Below, piece by piece: positions 60,197 to 64,000 of a stretch of 64,000 nt of DNA; within the stretch, counting starts at the first letter, position 1; every line of letters begins with the position of its first letter. The notes under the pieces are model-generated. The model did no database searches. It saw only the letters and a program-made list of their open reading frames with translations, and had not been told where the DNA came from. The stretch is from the NCBI GenBank assembly GCA_033763995.1, contig JANRJL010000083.1, positions 1 through 64,000 of the forward strand. Direction: 5' to 3'. The translations under genes and the position numbers were made by a program. The stretch is from GCA-2737725 sp033763995 (lineage in GTDB: Bacteria; Pseudomonadota; Alphaproteobacteria; Rhodospirillales; Rhodospirillaceae).

Positions 60197-61359
60197 CCAC
60201 GACGGATCGCCGTTCGGCCTTGGCGGCCGCCGCGGCCGCGAGCCTGATCCCATCGGCCCACGCCGAGGAGATCGGCGCGCCCAAGGTGGTCAAGTCCATG
60301 ACCGGGACCGGCCGGAAGATCCAACCCTATCGGGCCAGCTGCGTGCAAACGCGGGTGGTGCCGACTTTCGACACGGCGGGCAAATTCCGCGCCGAGGCGC
60401 TGGAGATGAACCTGAAGCGCGTCACCCACTTCATCGAGCGCGGGGCCGACGAGGTGGGGTCCAAGCTCTATTCCTTCTCGGAATTTTGCCTGCAAGCCGC
60501 CGAGAACCCCACCACGATCAAGGATTGGATGAATGCCTCGCTGCGCATCCCGGGCCCGGAGACCGACCGCATCGCCAAAGCCGCGCAGAAGGCCAAGGCT
60601 TTTGTCGGCATCAACACCACCGAAGTCATCGACGCCTTTCCCGGCCGCTATTTCCTGTCGGGAGTCATCTTCGGGCCCTCGGGCGACATCGTGCTCACCT
60701 ATCGTAAGCACTACGACCTCACCACCAAGACCCGCCCTGGCGATGTGTGGACGGCGTGGCGGGACAAAATGGGACCGGACTCGGTTTTTCCCGTGGCCGA
60801 CACCGAGATCGGGCGGCTTGCGTCCATCGTGGCGCTGGACGTCAACTGGCCCGAGATGGCGCGCGGCTTCGTGTTCAACGGCGCGGAAGTTCTGCTGAAC
60901 CCCACCGCCTCGCCGCTGCCGCCGGGCGCGGCCACGCCCGACATCCGCAATCAGATCCGCCGGGTGCGGGCCTTCGAGAACATGGCCTACGTGCTGCTGT
61001 CGAACCTGGGCCCCGTGGGCGAGGACGAAAGCGCGCCGCTGCAACCGCGCGTACCGTCGGAGATCGTCGATTATCTCGGCAAGCCCCTGGCCACGGCTGC
61101 AGATGGCGGCGAGGGGTTCGTCACGGCCATGATCGACATCGACGCCTTGCGCAAGGCGCGCACCACGCCCAGCGCGCAAAATTGGCTGGCCGAAATTCAG
61201 GCGCCGCTGCATCTGCCGAGCTACCAGTCGGCCAGGTTCTTCCCCATGGATAGTTTTGCTAAAGCCCCCATGGAAAGCCCAAGGGATTACGACCCCATCA
61301 AGGCCCAGGCGATCGCCGATTTGGTGGCGCGCGGCGTCATCAAAGCGCCGGGCGCATGA
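60193..61359 (+). CDS. Exported nitrilase-fold protein lacking the catalytic cysteine
   Basis: 388 residues. N-terminus MTTTDRRSALAAAAAASLIP with a cut near AHAEE resembles a Tat signal. The nitrilase core keeps the glutamate (E97, YSFSEFCL) and lysine (K172, TYRKHYDL), but the cysteine of the (L/I)(I/A)C-(Y/x)D...PE motif is alanine: SIVALDVNWPEM (A214). So the thiol nucleophile is missing and hydrolysis by the normal mechanism is ruled out unless another residue substitutes. ATGA overlap with dctP suggests that it works with the binding protein, perhaps as a ligand-binding partner. Confidence 0.82.
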   Translation: MTTTDRRSALAAAAAASLIPSAHAEEIGAPKVVKSMTGTGRKIQPYRASCVQTRVVPTFDTAGKFRAEALEMNLKRVTHFIERGADEVGSKLYSFSEFCLQAAENPTTIKDWMNASLRIPGPETDRIAKAAQKAKAFVGINTTEVIDAFPGRYFLSGVIFGPSGDIVLTYRKHYDLTTKTRPGDVWTAWRDKMGPDSVFPVADTEIGRLASIVALDVNWPEMARGFVFNGAEVLLNPTASPLPPGAATPDIRNQIRRVRAFENMAYVLLSNLGPVGEDESAPLQPRVPSEIVDYLGKPLATAADGGEGFVTAMIDIDALRKARTTPSAQNWLAEIQAPLHLPSYQSARFFPMDSFAKAPMESPRDYDPIKAQAIADLVARGVIKAPGA

Positions 61360-61428
61360 CCGGAGTTCGGCACCCGGGCGCGTGAAAGTTCACGCTGTTG
61401 CAACTGAGGTTCCGCGCTATAAGGCGGC

Positions 61429-62682
61429 ATGGCTCGCTTCGATTTCTCCGCCTTCGGCGAAACTCTCGCCAACCGCAATTTCCGCATCTTCACCGCCGGG
61501 AACGCCGCCTCGCTGCTGGGCACGTGGGTGCAGCGCATGGCGGTGGGCTACCTCACCTGGGAGCTGACCAAGTCGGGCGCGTGGCTGGGCGCGGTGGCCA
61601 TGGCCGAGTTCCTGCCCGTGCTGATCCTCGCCCCCATCACTGGCGTGATCGTCGACCGCTACGACCGGCGCAAGATCGCCATCGTCGGCCAGGTGCTGGC
61701 CCTGGTGCAGGCCTCGGTGCTGGCGGCCCTGACCATCAGTGGGCACATCACTGCGCTGTTGATTTTCTTCCTGCAGTTGTTCGCGGGCTTCGTGCAGCCC
61801 TTGATCCAAACCGCGCGTCTGGTGCTGGTGCCGATGATGGTCGGCCGCGAGCGCGTGGGCAACGCCATCGCCATCACCTCGCTGGTGTTCAACACGGCGC
61901 GCATCCTGGGCCCGGTCATCGGCGGCGTGATCATCACCACCGTCGGCGTGGGCTGGAGTTTCGCCGTCAATGCCGTCAGCTACGTCGGCGTCATCGCCTC
62001 GCTGGCCGCGCTGCAATTGCCCGGCAACGTCGTGCCCAGCAAGGGCCGCACGGCGTGGGGCGGGCTGCTGACCGACATGACGGCGGGCTGGCGCTACACC
62101 TTCAAGCACCCGCTGCTGGGCTGGATGATTCCCACCGTGGGCCTCGCCAGCGTCATGACCTGGCCCTTGGGCGACCTCATGGCCGGGATCGCCGACGAGA
62201 TGTTTCAGCGGGGGGCCGCTGGCTTGGCCGGCCTCACGGCCGCCCAAGGCACCGGCGCGATCATGGGCGGGCTGATCCTGGCGCAGCGCTCCAATGCCGA
62301 GGGCCTGACGCGCATCGTCATCGGCGCCATGACCATGAACGGCATTTGCCTGGCGCTGTTTTCCCTCACCGACGCGAGCCTTTATGTCGTCGGGCTGGGC
62401 ATCATCGTGGTGATGGCGTTTTTCGGCGTCATGGTGGGCGTGGGCTCGCAGTCGCTCACGCAAACCGTGGTGGACGATGCCATGCGCGGGCGCTCCTTGA
62501 GTGTCTGGTACACCATCACCCGCGCGGGGCCGGCCCTGGGCGCCTTGGGGCTCGGCACGCTGGCCAACAAGTACGGCTTCGAGGGCCCCTTGTTCGCGGC
62601 CGGCACCATCACCGCGGCCTTGGCCGCCGCGACCTTGTTCATCCGCAACCCGCAGGGACCGACGAAACCCGGTGAAAATTAG
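61429..62682 (+). CDS. MFS transporter, MFS_3/EntS-like (DHA3)
   Basis: 417 residues with 12 membrane helices. LANRNFRIFTAGNAASLLGT and GTWVQRMAVGYLTWEL at the start, then VIVDRYDRRKIAIVGQ as motif A, are those of the EntS/MFS_3 group of enterobactin-like or drug exporters. Expected to be an efflux pump; substrate unknown. Follows the nitrilase-like gene by 69 bases with no obvious operon link. Its TAG stop interlocks with that of the convergent VOC gene (62679-62682). Confidence 0.87.
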   Translation: MARFDFSAFGETLANRNFRIFTAGNAASLLGTWVQRMAVGYLTWELTKSGAWLGAVAMAEFLPVLILAPITGVIVDRYDRRKIAIVGQVLALVQASVLAALTISGHITALLIFFLQLFAGFVQPLIQTARLVLVPMMVGRERVGNAIAITSLVFNTARILGPVIGGVIITTVGVGWSFAVNAVSYVGVIASLAALQLPGNVVPSKGRTAWGGLLTDMTAGWRYTFKHPLLGWMIPTVGLASVMTWPLGDLMAGIADEMFQRGAAGLAGLTAAQGTGAIMGGLILAQRSNAEGLTRIVIGAMTMNGICLALFSLTDASLYVVGLGIIVVMAFFGVMVGVGSQSLTQTVVDDAMRGRSLSVWYTITRAGPALGALGLGTLANKYGFEGPLFAAGTITAALAAATLFIRNPQGPTKPGEN

Positions 62683-63620
62683 AGCCGCTGGTTGACTTCC
62701 CACACGAAGCCGTCGGGGTCGTGGAAGCCCATGGAGCGCATTTTCGTCTCGCCCGCGCCGCCGGTTTTCGGCACGGCGCGGTCGAAGGGCTCGCGCGTCA
62801 CCTTCACGCTGCACTTGGACACTTGCGCGAACAAGCCGTCGGCATCGTCGGTACCGGCCACGAACAGCGCCCGGCCGATGCCGTAGTCCCAGGTGCTGGG
62901 GCCTGGGTCGGGCAGCGGGTCCTTGATGAACTGAAGCGCCGCCGCCATGCCGATGTAGTCGTGCCGGCATTTGCACACGGCGAAGCGCACGGTATCGCCC
63001 GCCTTGCCCGCCGCCAGCATGCCCTCGATTTGCATGGTGGAGTCCTGGACCTTGGTCAGGCCCAGGCCCGCGGTGAAGAAGCCGATGGTGCGCTCCACGT
63101 CGCGCACGATGCAGGTGGTGCGGCGAATGAGAAATTTGTCCGGATTGGGGCGGTTGTAGCGGAAATAGGTTTCGTAGAAGAACCCCTCGGGGTCGAAGAA
63201 CGCCATGGACGAGTACTCAATCGTGCCCGCCCCGCGCGGATCGGGGAACGTGCCGTCCTTGGGCGGTGAGCAAATCACGGCGCCCGGAGAAGCCTCGATT
63301 TTTTTCACGAGCGCGGTCATGTCGGGCACGTCGGCCACCAGCACCGCGTCGCCGATGCCGAGACGCGTGCGCACCGGCGGTTCCGGCAAGCGCGGATTGA
63401 CCCACTCCAGCAGGCCGATCTTGGCGATGTCCTTGTCGGCCCCCTCCATGATGAACAGCTTGACCTCGTCACCGGGCTTGCCGCCGGGAATGATGCCGCC
63501 CGAAAGCTTCATGTGGGATTGGTAGTCGACGCGCCAGCCCAGCACGTCGCGGTAAAAGCGCATCATGCGCTCGGCATCGCGGACGATAAGGGTGGTGCGC
63601 TTGAGAATGACGGACGACAT
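62679..63620 (-). CDS. Two-domain VOC protein
   Basis: 313 residues. First module RTTLIVRDAERMMRFYRDVL with GFFYETYFRYN as the closing strand, second RTTCIVRDVERTIGFFTAGL with GFVWEVNQRL. The two modules are clearly duplicates (RTT-IVRD-ER---F). The closing glutamates (YETYF and WEVNQ) sit where VOC metal ligands normally lie. No signal peptide. This doubled pattern is common in catabolic gene clusters, but activity cannot be assigned. Convergent with the MFS gene. Confidence 0.78.
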   Translation of the reverse strand: MSSVILKRTTLIVRDAERMMRFYRDVLGWRVDYQSHMKLSGGIIPGGKPGDEVKLFIMEGADKDIAKIGLLEWVNPRLPEPPVRTRLGIGDAVLVADVPDMTALVKKIEASPGAVICSPPKDGTFPDPRGAGTIEYSSMAFFDPEGFFYETYFRYNRPNPDKFLIRRTTCIVRDVERTIGFFTAGLGLTKVQDSTMQIEGMLAAGKAGDTVRFAVCKCRHDYIGMAAALQFIKDPLPDPGPSTWDYGIGRALFVAGTDDADGLFAQVSKCSVKVTREPFDRAVPKTGGAGETKMRSMGFHDPDGFVWEVNQRL

Positions 63621-63647
63621 GGGGTTCTCCGGGGATGAACCCGCAGT

Positions 63648-63968
63648 CTAGCGTGCCGCGTCAGGCTTCGTCACTTTGATCTTCGACAGATCACGGCGGC
63701 CATCGGCGATACGAGAGACTTCGACCTCATCCCCGCCGATTCGATAGATGACGAGATAATTGCCGTGAACGAAGAGTCGCGCTTGACGGCCGAAGCGGCT
63801 TTCGGGTCGACCCATTTTTGGTGTCGAACTCAACAGATCGAGAGACCTCAGCAGCCCGGCAACCACGCCGTCAGCCGCGACCGGATTGTCCAAGGCGATG
63901 AAGTTCCAGATATCGGCCAGATCCTGGACCGCGTCCTGTGAAAGAACGACAGCGAACTCGTTGGTCAC
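63648..63968 (-). CDS. ParE/RelE-family toxin
   Basis: 106 residues from a GTG start at 63968. ParE-type RelE fold: VVLSQDAVQDLADIWNFIA (first helix), VAADGVVAGLLRSLDLLS, PKMGRPESRFGRQARLFVHGNYLVIYRI and EVSRIADGRRDL, the last being the conserved C-terminal strand of plasmid-stabilisation toxins. It would inhibit gyrase (ParE) or cleave mRNA (RelE); the sequence alone favours the ParE branch. Its GTG overlaps the stop of an upstream gene, as in parDE operons. Ends 27 bases from the VOC gene. Confidence 0.83.
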   Translation of the reverse strand: MTNEFAVVLSQDAVQDLADIWNFIALDNPVAADGVVAGLLRSLDLLSSTPKMGRPESRFGRQARLFVHGNYLVIYRIGGDEVEVSRIADGRRDLSKIKVTKPDAAR

Positions 63969-64000
63969 TTGACTCTTTTCGCTCGGCGCAAATTCTCGCG
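63965..64000 (-). CDS. C-terminal end of the antitoxin (ParD-like), rest off the window
   Basis: On the minus strand, codons from 64000 to a TGA at 63965-63967 read RENLRRAKRVK. The stop overlaps the GTG of the toxin in the four bases GTGA. The basic end and this coupling suit the antitoxin of a ParDE-type pair. Only 12 codons are visible, so the identification rests on the overlap. Confidence 0.55.
   Translation of the reverse strand, partial: RENLRRAKRVK

Noticed and set aside
61417..62976. A 519-codon open frame on the minus strand
   Set aside because: Opposite the MFS_3 transporter and part of the VOC gene; low-complexity Gly/His/Arg content and no homology blocks.
1..64000. CRISPR arrays, tRNA or rRNA genes, integrase, transposase and prophage genes
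   Set aside because: No regularly spaced direct repeats, no cloverleaf-like tRNA ends and no integrase, transposase or phage structural motifs were seen on either strand. The repeats present are short palindromes.

Overview
The window is compact, high-GC bacterial chromosome with about 67 protein genes and no rRNA, tRNA, CRISPR array, transposase or phage gene that I can see. Families, gene style and short palindromic repeats point to an Alphaproteobacterium, probably an uncultured Rhodospirillales/Hyphomicrobiales-like catabolic heterotroph. This placement is inferred from gene content and repeat type, not from a marker gene.

Layout. 1-7.3 kb: EamA permease (partial), FkbM methyltransferase, GFA protein, threonine ammonia-lyase, a Rhizobium etli type II-like asparaginase, isochorismatase-family hydrolase, GST, CoA-transferase. 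7.4-10.7 kb: the only complete TRAP transporter (dctP-dctQ-dctM) plus a 75-residue protein. 10.7-16.1 kb (minus strand): two tandem MDR reductases, three tandem TPR/Sel1-like secreted proteins, an MFS pump and a small protein. 16.3-24.4 kb: SDR, PuuE-like deacetylase, MaoC hydratase, exported tandem-YCII protein, NnrU, acyl-CoA dehydrogenase, PaaK-like CoA ligase, amidase. 24.4-36.6 kb: an orphan DctP, a YCII protein, a tandem pair of unknown proteins, an APH-like kinase, a VOC-DctP-VOC-VOC cluster, DUF2332, TfoX, crotonase, OsmC, NTF2-like protein, MFS. 36.6-44.9 kb: palindromic repeats, VOC proteins, exported SDR/NmrA-like proteins, a nucleotide-transporter-like MFS, flavin monooxygenase, two-domain methyltransferase. 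44.9-50.8 kb: two membrane proteins with bactofilin-like ectodomains, bicupin, tandem alpha/beta-hydrolase, CpeT-like protein. 50.8-61.4 kb: a divergent locus around a MarR regulator, with hyuB-hyuA-dctP to the left and methyltransferase-FAD oxidase-dctP-nitrilase-like to the right. 61.4-64 kb: MFS, VOC, ParE-type toxin with the end of its antitoxin.

Together the genes suggest scavenging and degradation of organic acids, amides, cyclic amides and CoA-activated acids. Uptake is TRAP-centred: five DctP binding proteins but only one DctQM permease. A second theme is signal peptides on families that are usually cytoplasmic (VOC, YCII, SDR, NmrA-like, nitrilase fold). The most unusual items are the MarR-centred divergent locus with two orphan DctP proteins and a nitrilase-fold protein lacking its catalytic cysteine, and a palindromic repeat with a nested insert whose two ends supply the stop codons of two convergent genes. 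No gap without a gene exceeds about 280 bases; the larger gaps are described under the repeat or regulatory entries.
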